Shown here piece by piece: positions 1 through 9,300 of a stretch of DNA of 64,000 bases. Under the pieces are notes generated by a model. That model saw only the letters and a program-made list of their open reading frames with translations. It searched no databases and was not told the DNA's origin. Origin of the DNA: Archangium gephyra (GTDB lineage Bacteria; Myxococcota; Myxococcia; Myxococcales; Myxococcaceae). Position 1 is the stretch's first letter; every line of letters starts with the position of its first letter. The stretch is from contig NZ_CP011509.1 in the NCBI RefSeq assembly GCF_001027285.1, positions 2,922,501-2,986,500 of the forward strand, written 5' to 3'. A program made the translations under genes and the position numbers.

Positions 1-132
1 CGTGAGCGTCTTGAGCTCGGCGCGCCGTTGCTCCAGCGGGAGCCGGGCGAAGGCGGGAACCGGAGAGGACGCGGGCTCCGGCGTGGTCATCAGCAGGCCC
101 GGCAGCAGGAGCGAGACAAGGAGGGGATTCAT
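1..132 (-). CDS. N-terminus of an exported protein (partial)
   Basis: A reading frame on the minus strand starts with ATG at 132 and runs off the left edge after 44 codons. The visible residues begin MNPLLVSLLLPGLLMTTPEP, a short hydrophobic stretch typical of a signal peptide, followed by a Pro/Ser-rich and then Arg/Glu-rich segment (LEQRRAEL). This suggests an exported protein, but the mature part lies outside the window, so no function can be given. It diverges from the ADYC gene at 330, leaving about 200 bases for two promoters. Confidence 0.55.
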   Translation of the reverse strand, partial: MNPLLVSLLLPGLLMTTPEPASSPVPAFARLPLEQRRAELKTLT

Positions 133-329
133 GGCGTCTTCATCTTACCCCCGCTCCTGGCGCCATCACGGTGCCAGGACACGCGGCGCTGTGGCATTCC
201 GCCGCACACGCTCCCGAGTGCCAGAAGCAGCCCGCAGATTTCCTGCATGATTCTCCCGGTCACCGTCTCCCTTGGGAGGCGGGCCAGCGATTCGAGCCCA
301 CCCATGTGAATGCCCAAGGAGAGAGGGTC

Positions 330-1400
330 ATGAACGCGATGAAGAAATATCTGTTCGCCTGGCTGTGTCTTCAGCTCCCCGTGCTGGCGCACGCCGAGCC
401 CGCCAGGTCCGCGAGCGTGGCCGCCTCCGTGTCCAAGGCCGAGCGCCATGCGCGGCGCTGCCAGTCCCAGTCGCTCCACCGCACCGTCAAGCCGCAGGGG
501 ACGATGCTGTGGGGGACCCGGCGGGACTGGGACACCGAGAAGGTGGCCAACGAGCGCAGCAGCGTGCTCGTCTCGGCCAGCCTCACGCCCCTGCTGCTGG
601 CGGAGGGCCAGAGCAAGACCTTGAAGCTCGAGGGAGGGCATCTGGTGGCCCCCTCCGCGGACAAGGGCGTCGTCGGCACCGTGCTCCAGGGGACGTCGAG
701 CGACGGCAAGCCGGTGGAGGTGGCCATCTGCGGCGCGGAGCCTTCCGCCGAGGATCCCGGAATGGTCTGGTACCGCATCGAGGCCTGGAACGCGGTGGCC
801 CAGGAGTGGGAGAACCCCTGTGTCGCCCTGGCTCGCGTGCCGGATCCCCGCGCGCTCGCGGTTGGCGGCGTCTGGGACGAGAGCGGCGCCCACCATCCGG
901 CCTCGGGCAGGTTCACCTTCGCCTGTGAGAATGGTGCCATCACCAAGTGCATCGGCTGGGGCTACAAGCCCTGGGCGAGCCGCGATGGGCACTCCCTGGC
1001 CAGCCTCCACCAGGCCTGTACGCGCATGGCCCGTGCGGACTATTGCGGCAACGGCCGCAGCCACACGCACGAGGACACTCCCCTCGACATCTATGATCAG
1101 CTCGGCGTGCTCACGCGGACGACCGAGTCCTCGGCGGGATGGGAGCTGTCGCGGGCGTCCTTCGAGGCGGCGTGGGCGGCCGATGGGGCCACCTGCCTGG
1201 CTCGGACGCGTGATGGCCGCGCGATGGAGACGATCCTCCAGGAGTGCCCCAACCGCTTCCAGACGGGCGCGGCGCTCGAGCTGGGCGAGGGAGACCGGTG
1301 CACGGTGCGGCGCAAGGACGTGAACCCCGCGGCGTCGCTGCTGCGCAACCATTCCTATGGGCCCTCGAAGGCGGCCGTCCCCCAGGAGAAGAACCTGTAG
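330..1400 (+). CDS. ADYC domain-containing exported protein
   Basis: The 356-residue protein starts at ATG 330, preceded by a GGAGAG ribosome binding site, and opens with a signal peptide (MNAMKKYLFAWLCLQLPVLA, cleavage after AHA). An upstream in-frame ATG at 171 would bury the signal peptide, so it is rejected. The C-terminal half carries the signature of the ADYC family: CIGWGYKPW, then ARADYCGNGRSHTHEDTP near residues 230-250, plus conserved cysteines. The family is common in myxobacteria and has no established function. Its stop is six bases from the convergent sigma-factor stop. The protein probably acts in the envelope or outside the cell; that placement is inferred from the signal peptide only. 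Confidence 0.85.
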   Translation: MNAMKKYLFAWLCLQLPVLAHAEPARSASVAASVSKAERHARRCQSQSLHRTVKPQGTMLWGTRRDWDTEKVANERSSVLVSASLTPLLLAEGQSKTLKLEGGHLVAPSADKGVVGTVLQGTSSDGKPVEVAICGAEPSAEDPGMVWYRIEAWNAVAQEWENPCVALARVPDPRALAVGGVWDESGAHHPASGRFTFACENGAITKCIGWGYKPWASRDGHSLASLHQACTRMARADYCGNGRSHTHEDTPLDIYDQLGVLTRTTESSAGWELSRASFEAAWAADGATCLARTRDGRAMETILQECPNRFQTGAALELGEGDRCTVRRKDVNPAASLLRNHSYGPSKAAVPQEKNL

Positions 1401-1406
1401 GGCGCC

Positions 1407-2336
1407 TCAGGAGCGAGGGCCGCCGTCATCCCCCTTCGTCTCCTCGCTCAGCAACTGGCTCATGTCCATCCGGCTCTGGAGGATGGCGATGAAGCTCTTG
1501 AAGTCATGGTGGGAGAGGCCCAGCCGCTTCTCCAGACGGCGCTGCGTCTCCTCGTAGATGGTCTGCCGTGTCGTCTTCAACCAGCGGGAGATCGTCGATT
1601 GGTTGACGCGAAAGAGCGCGGCCAGCTCATACATCGACAGCTGATCGACGAAGTAGAGGCGCAGCAGGTGGCGATCGTCGGCCGAGAGCGTGGAGAAGGC
1701 CTCGCGCACGGCCTGGCGGAATTCGGTGTGGTGGCGCCGCTTGATGAGGTCCAGCTCCGTGTCGACTCCTGGCGCCGGCATGGCCTCGAGGGCCGCGTCC
1801 GGCTCCTCCTCGAGGGAGGGCTTCTCGCTGGCCTGCAGCCTGATGGAGACGCGCACGGCGGTGACACGTACCCAGCTCAGCAGTGCGCCTCGACCCGTGT
1901 ATTCCTCGATCCTGGGGCCACCTTCGGGCGTGTGGACCAGGAGCTTCACGCGCACCAGCTGGCACACGTCGTCGATCATCGCCTCGGGCTGCTTATGCCC
2001 CCTGAGCAGCCCCGGCAGCTTCGCGAGGTAGTTGCGCTCGAAGAGCTCGATGGCGGAGGCAATCCCTCTCGCGCACGCGCACGCCAGGTACAGCTCCGCC
2101 AGGGAGAGCTGCTCGAGGAGTGGCTCGACGGGAGTGTGGGGACTCTCCTCGGGCAGCCGTTCGGCGAGGTGCGTCACGAACGGCTCGGCGGGGAGGGCGA
2201 CCGCCGGCCACTGCGCGCGGGCCGTCTCCCAGGCTTGGAGGAGCAGGCGTTCGAACACGGCGGTATCCGCCGGAGGAAGGAAACGCACCTTCGCGTGCGC
2301 CAGAAACGTCGCCGCCAACACGGACCCTTGCGCCAT
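1407..2336 (-). CDS. Sigma-70 family RNA polymerase sigma factor (ECF-like)
   Basis: The 309-residue protein has the layout of an extracytoplasmic-function-like sigma factor. A long N-terminal region is followed by a region-2-like helical segment (LFERNYLAKL to YTGRGALLSWVRVTAVR, about residues 98-170). Region 4 has a helix-turn-helix near residues 230-260 (LYFVDQLSMYELAALF, VNQSTISRWLK). It is longer than minimal ECF factors because of an N-terminal extension of about 90 residues. The gene diverges from the receptor kinase at 2428 with only 91 bases between starts. That kinase has an N-terminal HxxxCxxC motif like zinc-binding anti-sigma factors, so the two genes probably form one regulatory pair. 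That pairing is inference. Confidence 0.85.
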   Translation of the reverse strand: MAQGSVLAATFLAHAKVRFLPPADTAVFERLLLQAWETARAQWPAVALPAEPFVTHLAERLPEESPHTPVEPLLEQLSLAELYLACACARGIASAIELFERNYLAKLPGLLRGHKQPEAMIDDVCQLVRVKLLVHTPEGGPRIEEYTGRGALLSWVRVTAVRVSIRLQASEKPSLEEEPDAALEAMPAPGVDTELDLIKRRHHTEFRQAVREAFSTLSADDRHLLRLYFVDQLSMYELAALFRVNQSTISRWLKTTRQTIYEETQRRLEKRLGLSHHDFKSFIAILQSRMDMSQLLSEETKGDDGGPRS

Positions 2337-2427
2337 TCCAATTGCTGTACCATGCGCTCCGTCAGGCCATCAATGGCCGCCCAAGCGCGTCTTCCAGTCC
2401 GCGAAATCGCCTGAGCCTTTCGACACG

Positions 2428-5400
2428 ATGCATCCATCCAGCTCCAACGACGACGGGTCGGGTGCACCCGATTGCCTGACGGACGAGATCCTGGTGGATC
2501 TCCTCGATGGCCGGTTGTCCGACGAGGCCTTGACCCATGCCCATCGGCACGCCACCGGGTGCGGCAACTGCCGGGCCCTGCTCGTCTCCGTCTCGCGCGG
2601 GAGCCTCGGGGCGATGCCAGCCGTCCCGGCGCGCTCCGGACCGGCAGGCCCCGGCGTGGAGGAGCCAGCCCTCCCCTGGACACCGCCCGAGGTGTTCGAT
2701 GAGTTCCGCCTCGAGCGCGTGCTCGGCCGTGGCGGCATGGGCGTCGTCTACCTGGCGCTCGACACCTCGCTGGACCGGCGCGTGGCGGTGAAGTTCATCG
2801 CCTCCAGTCAGCCCGAGCCCTGGGCCCGTGCGTACTTCGAGACCGAGGCCCGTGCGATCGCCCGGCTGCAGCACCCGAACGTCGCCAGTGTGTTCCGCGT
2901 CGGTGCGGTCGGCGGGCACCCGTACATCGTCTCCGAGTATGTCGTGGGCCAGAGCCTCGCGGAGCTGCCCCTGCCCGTGCCCTGGCGCCGCGTCTTGACG
3001 CTGGGCGTCGGCCTGGCGCGGGGGCTCGCGGCGGCGCATCGCCAGGGCGTGCTCCACCGCGATCTCAAGCCCTCCAACGTCCTCCTCACCGAGGAGGGCG
3101 AGGTGAAGCTGCTCGACTTCGGTCTGGCCGAGCGCTTCGAGCCGGGTGCGGCCTCGCCGGAGTCCAGCAACCCCCTCGTCGGTACGCGGCCCTATCTGGC
3201 GCCCGAGCTCCTGGCGGGGGCTCCCGCCTCCCCCCGGAGTGACCTGTATGCCCTGGGCCTCGTGCTCCACGAGCTGTGGACGGGCGAGCTGCCACGGGGT
3301 CCGTTGCAGGGTCTGCAGGAGGGGGCCTCGAGGAGCGGAGGACCGGAGATCGATCCGGACTTCGCCCTCATCATCGCGCGGTGCCTGGCGCCCGAGCCGC
3401 TCGAGCGCTTCGCCTCGGCCGAGGCACTCTGTGAAGCGCTCGAAAGGCTCGCGCGGGGCATCACCCCCGCGCCCCTGGCCGCCAGCAATCCCTACCGGGG
3501 CCTCGCGCCCTTCGAGGCCGAGCACCGCTCCCTCTTCTTCGGCCGTGACGCGGACATTCGCGCCGTGCTCGAGCGCCTCCGCCACCAGCCGCTCGTCCTC
3601 GTCGCGGGAGACTCGGGGGCCGGCAAGTCCTCGCTGTGCCGTGCCGGCGTGCTGCCCCGGGTGGAGGCGGGGATGCTGGGGGAAGCGTATGAGCGGCTCA
3701 CGCTGTGGCCCGGCCTCCGGCCGCTGGAGGCGCTGGCCGCCGCGCTCGCACCCGTCCTGGGCCGGAAGGAGGCGGAGCTCGTCACCGCGCTGGCGGACAC
3801 ACCGGGATGGCTCGGGCAGACACTGCGCGAGCTGCACCCGGGGGACGGGCGGGGTCTGCTGCTCTTCGTGGATCAGCTCGAGGAGCTCATCACCCTCTCC
3901 GAGCCGGTCCAGGCGGCGCACTTCGCCCGGCTCCTCGGCGAGCTCGCCCTGCCGTCGCAGGGGGTGCGCGTGCTGTTGACGGTGCGGGGCGACTTCCTGA
4001 CACGCCTGTGTGCGTTGCCCGGCCTGGGCGACGTGGCCGAGCGGGCGCTCTACATCCTGCGCCCCATGCCGCCCGAAGGGGTGCGGGAGGCCATCGTCGG
4101 CCCCGCGCGCGGCCGGGGCGTGGTCTTCGAGTCCACGGAGCTCGTCCAGACGCTCGTCGAGTCCACGGCACGGGGCATGGGCAGCCTGCCCCTGCTCCAG
4201 TTCGCGCTCGCCGAGCTGTGGGAGCGTCGCAACCCGGCGCAGGGCCGCATCACCCGGGTGGCGCTCGAGGAGATGGGCGGCGTGGCCGGAGCGCTGTCGC
4301 GGCACGCGGACGGGGTGCTCGCGCGCCTGAGCCCCCACGAGCGCGAGGCGGCGCGGCGCCTCCTGCTCCAGCTCGTGACGGCGGAGGGGACGCGCATCGA
4401 GCGCGCCGAGGAGGAGCTCGTCGAGAGCTCGGGCAGGGCCGCCCTTCGCGCACTCGTCGAGGGCCGCCTCCTGCACACGCGCACCACGGGCGGCCAGGCG
4501 CGCTGTGAGATCGCCCACGACTCGCTCATCGAGAGCTGGGGGACGCTGCGGGGCTGGCTCGACGACGACACCGGCCATCGCGCGGTGCGCAAGCGGCTCG
4601 AGACGGCGAGCGCCGAGTGGGAGCGCCTGCTGCGTGCCCGGGAGGCCCTCTGGGGGGAGCGTCAGCTCGACGAGGCGCGTCCGCTCGAGCCCTCCTCGCT
4701 GGGTCCGCGTGAGCGGGCCTTCCTCCTCGCCTCCCGCCGCGCCGTGGCTCGCCAGCGGTGGGGCCGCTGGCTCGTCGTGCTCGTCCTGGCCGTCACCGTC
4801 GCCGTCTCCTATGGCGGGCTCCGCCTGCAGCAGTACCTCGAGGACGCGCGCTTCGTGGCCGCCCAGGCCGGCTCGGCGCGGGAGGCGCTCGACCTGGGCC
4901 GTGAGCTCGCCCAGCGGGCCAGCGTGCGCCGGAAGGAGGCGCTGGAGCTGTTCGACGGCCGGCCTTCCGCGTCCATCGGCCCGGGGACCCTGCCGAGCCC
5001 TCATGACCGCAGGAAGGCCGCCGAGCGGCGATGGACCGAGGCGCTCACCCTGAGAGAGCAGGCCAACGCGGAGTATGCCCGCGCGAACCAGCTCCTGGAG
5101 AAGGCGCTCGATCGCGACCGCGGCCACGTGGAGACGCGCCGGCTCATCGCGGAGGTCACCTATGCCCGCTTCCTCCTCGCCGAGCGCTTCCACCAGCGGC
5201 ACGAGCGCGACGCCTGGGCCCAGCATCTGGAGCAGGTGACCGGCACCTCGAAGGAGGGAGCGCAGTGGTGGCAACGGCTCCATGCCCCGGCCGAGGTCGA
5301 GCTGGTGACGGAGCCTCCCGGCGCGCGTGTCGAGCTCGAGCGCTACATCGATCTCCACGGGACGCGGCACCGCCAGCCCGTCGTGAACGTGAACCGCCTG

Positions 5401-6375
5401 GGGCCCACCCCCATCTCCCGGCTGCGCCTGCCCGAGGGCTCCTATCTCCTCCACTTCACCTACCCGGGCCGCGTGCCGGTGAAGCTGCCGTTGCTCCTCA
5501 CGCATGGCGCCCGCGAGCAGATCCGCCTCGCGCTCCCCAGCGCGGTGCCCGCCGGTTATGTCTACATCCCGCCGGGCTGCTTCCTGCTGGGCAGCGCGGA
5601 TCCGGAGGAGGTGCGGCTCTTCATGCTCAGCTCGCCGCTCCACCAGGTGTGTCTCAACGAGGGCTTCCTGATCGGCAAGCGGGAGGTGACGTTCGGCGAC
5701 TGGCTGGCCTACCTCGACACCCTGCCCATGGATGCGCCCGCCAGACGGCTGCTCGAGCAGCCGCGCTTCAGCACCACCGGGGCCGTCACGCTGCGGTGGC
5801 AACCCGGCAGCGGGTGGAGCTTCTCCTTCTACCGTTCGCGCGAGGACGTCTTCTCGGCGAAGGAGGGGGAGACGTTCCGCTATCCGGCGCGCACCCTGCG
5901 CAACACCGCCGACTGGCGCCAGTTTCCCCTGTCCGGCGTCTCCTCCGAGGACCTGGTCCAGTACTTCTTCTGGCTCAACGACTCGGGGCGTCTGCCGGGG
6001 GCGCGGCTGTGCAACCAGAACGAGTGGGAGTACGCCGCGCGTGGCGCCGATGGCCGCCGCTACCCTCATGGCGATCAGCTGCAGTCCGACGACGCCAACA
6101 TCGATGAGACCTATGGCCGGCTGCCCACGGCCTTCGGGCCGGACATGGTGGGCTCCCACCCGGCGTCGGTGAGCCCCTTCGGGTTGGAGGACATGGCCGG
6201 CAACGCCTTCGAGCTCACCCGCTCGCCCACCGGGGAGTTCGGGCGCGTCGTCCTCCGGGGAGGCGCCTGGTACTACAACTCCTTCGGCGCGCATGTCGCG
6301 AACATCTCCGAGGGAGATCCCACGGCGCGGGATGCCTCGATCGGCGTGCGCGTCTGTGCCTCGTTCTCTCCGTGA
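2428..6375 (+). CDS. Fused zinc anti-sigma / Ser-Thr kinase / nSTAND / PEGA / FGE-like receptor
   Basis: The 1,315-residue protein starts at ATG 2428; the frame is open further upstream but without homology and across the divergent promoter region. Domains in order are: an anti-sigma zinc-finger-like motif H41-x3-C45-x2-C48; a Hanks-type kinase from about residue 93, with the glycine loop GRGGMG near 98, HRDLKPSN near 208-215 and DFG near 230; an nSTAND1-like NTPase starting NPYRGL near 354 with Walker A GDSGAGKSS near 394; and one transmembrane segment (WLVVLVLAVTVAVSYGG, about 780-800). A coiled linker, a PEGA-like domain (about 955-1040) and a formylglycine-generating-enzyme/SUMF1-like domain (about 1042-1315) follow. 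The topology suggests a cytoplasmic kinase and NTPase with periplasmic PEGA and FGE-like sensing parts. The kinase catalytic residues look intact. Targets are unknown; the divergent sigma factor is the obvious candidate partner. Confidence 0.9.
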   Translation: MHPSSSNDDGSGAPDCLTDEILVDLLDGRLSDEALTHAHRHATGCGNCRALLVSVSRGSLGAMPAVPARSGPAGPGVEEPALPWTPPEVFDEFRLERVLGRGGMGVVYLALDTSLDRRVAVKFIASSQPEPWARAYFETEARAIARLQHPNVASVFRVGAVGGHPYIVSEYVVGQSLAELPLPVPWRRVLTLGVGLARGLAAAHRQGVLHRDLKPSNVLLTEEGEVKLLDFGLAERFEPGAASPESSNPLVGTRPYLAPELLAGAPASPRSDLYALGLVLHELWTGELPRGPLQGLQEGASRSGGPEIDPDFALIIARCLAPEPLERFASAEALCEALERLARGITPAPLAASNPYRGLAPFEAEHRSLFFGRDADIRAVLERLRHQPLVLVAGDSGAGKSSLCRAGVLPRVEAGMLGEAYERLTLWPGLRPLEALAAALAPVLGRKEAELVTALADTPGWLGQTLRELHPGDGRGLLLFVDQLEELITLSEPVQAAHFARLLGELALPSQGVRVLLTVRGDFLTRLCALPGLGDVAERALYILRPMPPEGVREAIVGPARGRGVVFESTELVQTLVESTARGMGSLPLLQFALAELWERRNPAQGRITRVALEEMGGVAGALSRHADGVLARLSPHEREAARRLLLQLVTAEGTRIERAEEELVESSGRAALRALVEGRLLHTRTTGGQARCEIAHDSLIESWGTLRGWLDDDTGHRAVRKRLETASAEWERLLRAREALWGERQLDEARPLEPSSLGPRERAFLLASRRAVARQRWGRWLVVLVLAVTVAVSYGGLRLQQYLEDARFVAAQAGSAREALDLGRELAQRASVRRKEALELFDGRPSASIGPGTLPSPHDRRKAAERRWTEALTLREQANAEYARANQLLEKALDRDRGHVETRRLIAEVTYARFLLAERFHQRHERDAWAQHLEQVTGTSKEGAQWWQRLHAPAEVELVTEPPGARVELERYIDLHGTRHRQPVVNVNRLGPTPISRLRLPEGSYLLHFTYPGRVPVKLPLLLTHGAREQIRLALPSAVPAGYVYIPPGCFLLGSADPEEVRLFMLSSPLHQVCLNEGFLIGKREVTFGDWLAYLDTLPMDAPARRLLEQPRFSTTGAVTLRWQPGSGWSFSFYRSREDVFSAKEGETFRYPARTLRNTADWRQFPLSGVSSEDLVQYFFWLNDSGRLPGARLCNQNEWEYAARGADGRRYPHGDQLQSDDANIDETYGRLPTAFGPDMVGSHPASVSPFGLEDMAGNAFELTRSPTGEFGRVVLRGGAWYYNSFGAHVANISEGDPTARDASIGVRVCASFSP

Positions 6376-6397
6376 GCCGGGGGGAGAGGGGGGAGCC

Positions 6398-9300
6398 CTA
6401 TTGCTCCGGCGTCCGCGGCGGGGTGGGCGTGATGGCGCGCAGGGGGGCGGCGCTTCCTAGGGCGATGAAGGGGGCCCAGTCGTGGGGATGGGGCCGGGAC
6501 TTGCGCAGCGCGCGCATGGCCTCGTGCAGGGCGGCGGCGCGGCCCTGGCCAGCCAGGAGGTTGCGGTAATAGCGCTCCATGAGGAGCCGGGTGGAGTCGT
6601 CGTCGACCGTCCACAGGCTCATGACCACGGTCTCGGCTCCGGCCACCACGAGGGCGCGGCGCAGGCCATGGACGCCCTGGCCCGGTTGGACAGCACCGCG
6701 CCCGGTGTCACAGGCGGAGAGGACGACGAGCTGGGTGCCCCACAGGTCGAGCCCGGCCAGCTCCAGCGCCGTGACGAGGGCGGCTTCGGGTGGGTGCCCG
6801 GAAGGCGTGGAGGCGTCAGGCACCGGGGCGCCGGCTCCCGCGAGCGCGAGGCCGGAGCGCAGCAGCGGCTCCTGGGGGCCTGGTGCCTGGGGGTTGTCGC
6901 CGAGCGCCCCGAAGTGGCCCACGGCGCGCGAGCCCGGAGTGGGGAGCGGGCCGTCTCCCAGGAAGAAGCCGTGGGTGGCCAGGTGGAGGATGCCCGGGGT
7001 GGGCAGGGAGAGCAGCCGCTCCTTGGTGGCCTCGGCGCCGAGGAAGAGCCGGGCCTGGGGCAGCAGGTGCTGAATGCCCTCCGCCTCCTGGCGCGTGCCC
7101 GGCAGTGGCACCCACGAGCCCATGGCGAGCTTCGCGCGCGGGGTGGAGAAGAAGGGCCCGAGGGAGCCGGAGGGTGAGGGAGCGGTTCGCGGTGAGGCCG
7201 CGAAGTCCGGGTCGGCGAGGACGAAGACGGAGGAGGAGGGGAGCGTCTCCTGGGGACGCGGCAGCAGCTCCCGTCCGGAGGTGACATAGCTGATGTCGAA
7301 GGAGTCGAGGAGGAAGCGGCGGCCGTCGTGGAGCGCGGCGAAGGAGACGAGGCCCAGCTGCCCATCGGGAGACAAGAGGAGGCGGCGGGTTTTTCCCAGC
7401 ACGGGCAGCAGGGGCTGGAAGGCGAGCCGGTAGAGGGCGTGGGCGGAGCTCTGCACTCGCGCGTCACGGCGGGCGAGTGCCTCGCGCAGGCGCGTGGCGG
7501 CGAGGTCGATGGGCGCGGCGGGGCCCAGGTCCACGACGTGGGTGGAGGCCTCGGGGAAGAGCACCAGCGCGAGGTAGCGGAGCTGGCCAGGACGCTTCAC
7601 GCGTGACGTACCGGGTTGGGGGACGAGGGGGCTGTCCTGGTAGGCGATGAGCTCGACGAGGGCGCCGTCCTGGGGGAGGGCGGCGGCGACCCGGTCGACG
7701 ACCTCGGCGGGGGAGGGCAGGGCGGTGAGCGCGCGCAGGGGGGCGGAGCGTCTGGCGAGGTCCGCTTCGAGGGCATCGCCCTCGGTGGCCAGCGTCTCGA
7801 GCCTCTGGGGGTGCTTCGCCGGGGTGGGCGAGCCGGGGCCCGCCAGTGAGAGCGTGGCCTGCCGGGTGCGCAGGCTCCGCAGCCGCTCGAAGGTGTCGCG
7901 ATCCTCGGCGCCCAGGTTCCGGTAGAGGGTGCGGGAGATGCTGGCCGTCTCCTCGACGGAGCGGCCCTTGCGCAGGAGCACGGCGGCGAGGGCCAGCCGC
8001 CGCACCCGGGTGTCACCCGGGTGTGCGCGCAACAGGGCGTAGAGGGCCTGCTCATCCGTGCGCAGGAACAGGAGGAAGCTGGAGAGGCGCGATTCGGAGA
8101 AGCCGAGTGCCTCCTGGCGCAGGCGCTGCTCGGAGATGGCGAAGGAGCGGGTGAAGAGCGGCAGGGCCTCGGCGAGGCGATGCCGGGCCAGGCGGATCCG
8201 GGCGAGGTGGTGGAGCGTCTGGGCGACCCAGGGGTGGTTGCCGCCATGGGCCTCCTCCAGGATGGCGAGGGCGCGCTGGAAGAGGGGCTCGGCCCGGCTG
8301 TACGCGCCTTGCTCCAGGTAGAGCTCGGCGAGGGCACCGAGCGTCAGGGCGATGTCGGGGTAGTTGTGGCTGGGAAAGGCCTCCTGGAGGGCGAGCGCGC
8401 GTTGAAGCAGGGGCTCGGCCCGGTCATACAACCCCTGGTCCACGTAGAGGCGGGCGAGGCTGTTGAGCGGGATGGCGACGTCGGGATAACCCTTGCCGTG
8501 GGCGCTCTCCATCATGTCGAGCGCGCGTTGGAAGAGGGGCTCGGCCCGGCCGTACAACCCCTGCGCCTGGTAGATGCGGGCGAGGCTGTGGAGCGAGGAG
8601 GCGACGTCGGGGTGTTGGGGGCCGAGGGCCGCCTCCTGGAGGGCGAGCGCGCGGTGAAGCAGGGGCTCGGCCCGGTCGTACAACCCCTGATCCGCGTGGA
8701 GGCGGGCGAGTTTGATGAGCGAAGAGGCGAGGAGGGGATGGTCGTGGCCGAGGGCCGCCTCCTGGAGGGCGAACGCGCGTTGGAGGAGGGGCTCGGCCCG
8801 GCCGTACAACCCCTGCTGTGTATAGAGGAAGGCGAGGGCGCTGAGCACCCGGGCGACATCGGGGCGGTGTTCGCCGAGGGCCGCCTCCTGGAGGGTGAGC
8901 GCGCGTTGAAGCAGTGACTCGGCCCGGTCGTACAACCCCTGGTACAGGTAGAGCGAGGCGAAGGTGCCGAGCGTTTGAGCGACATCGGGGTGGTGTTCGC
9001 CGAGGGCCGCCTCCTGGAGGGCGAGCGCGCGCTGGTAGAGGGGCTCGGCCCGGCCGTACAACCCCTGCTCCTGGTAGAGAAAAGCGAGGGCGCTGAGCGC
9101 CTGGGCGACGTGCGGGTGCGTGTCTCCGAAGGCCGCCTCCTGGATGGAGAGGGCGCGCTGGTAGAGGGCCTCTGCCTGGCCGTACGAGCCCCGGGACATG
9201 GAGAGGAAGGCGAGGGCGTTGAGCGCCTGGACGATGCCGGGGTGTTGGGGGCCGAGGGCTGCTTCCCGGATGGCGAGCGCGCGTTGAAGCAGCGGCTCGG

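Noticed and set aside
2362-6294. A 1,310-codon open frame antisense to the receptor kinase
   Set aside because: High GC with third-position bias keeps the antisense frame open; its translation is low-complexity Arg/Gly/Leu/His/Glu without motifs, while the plus strand shows clear domains.
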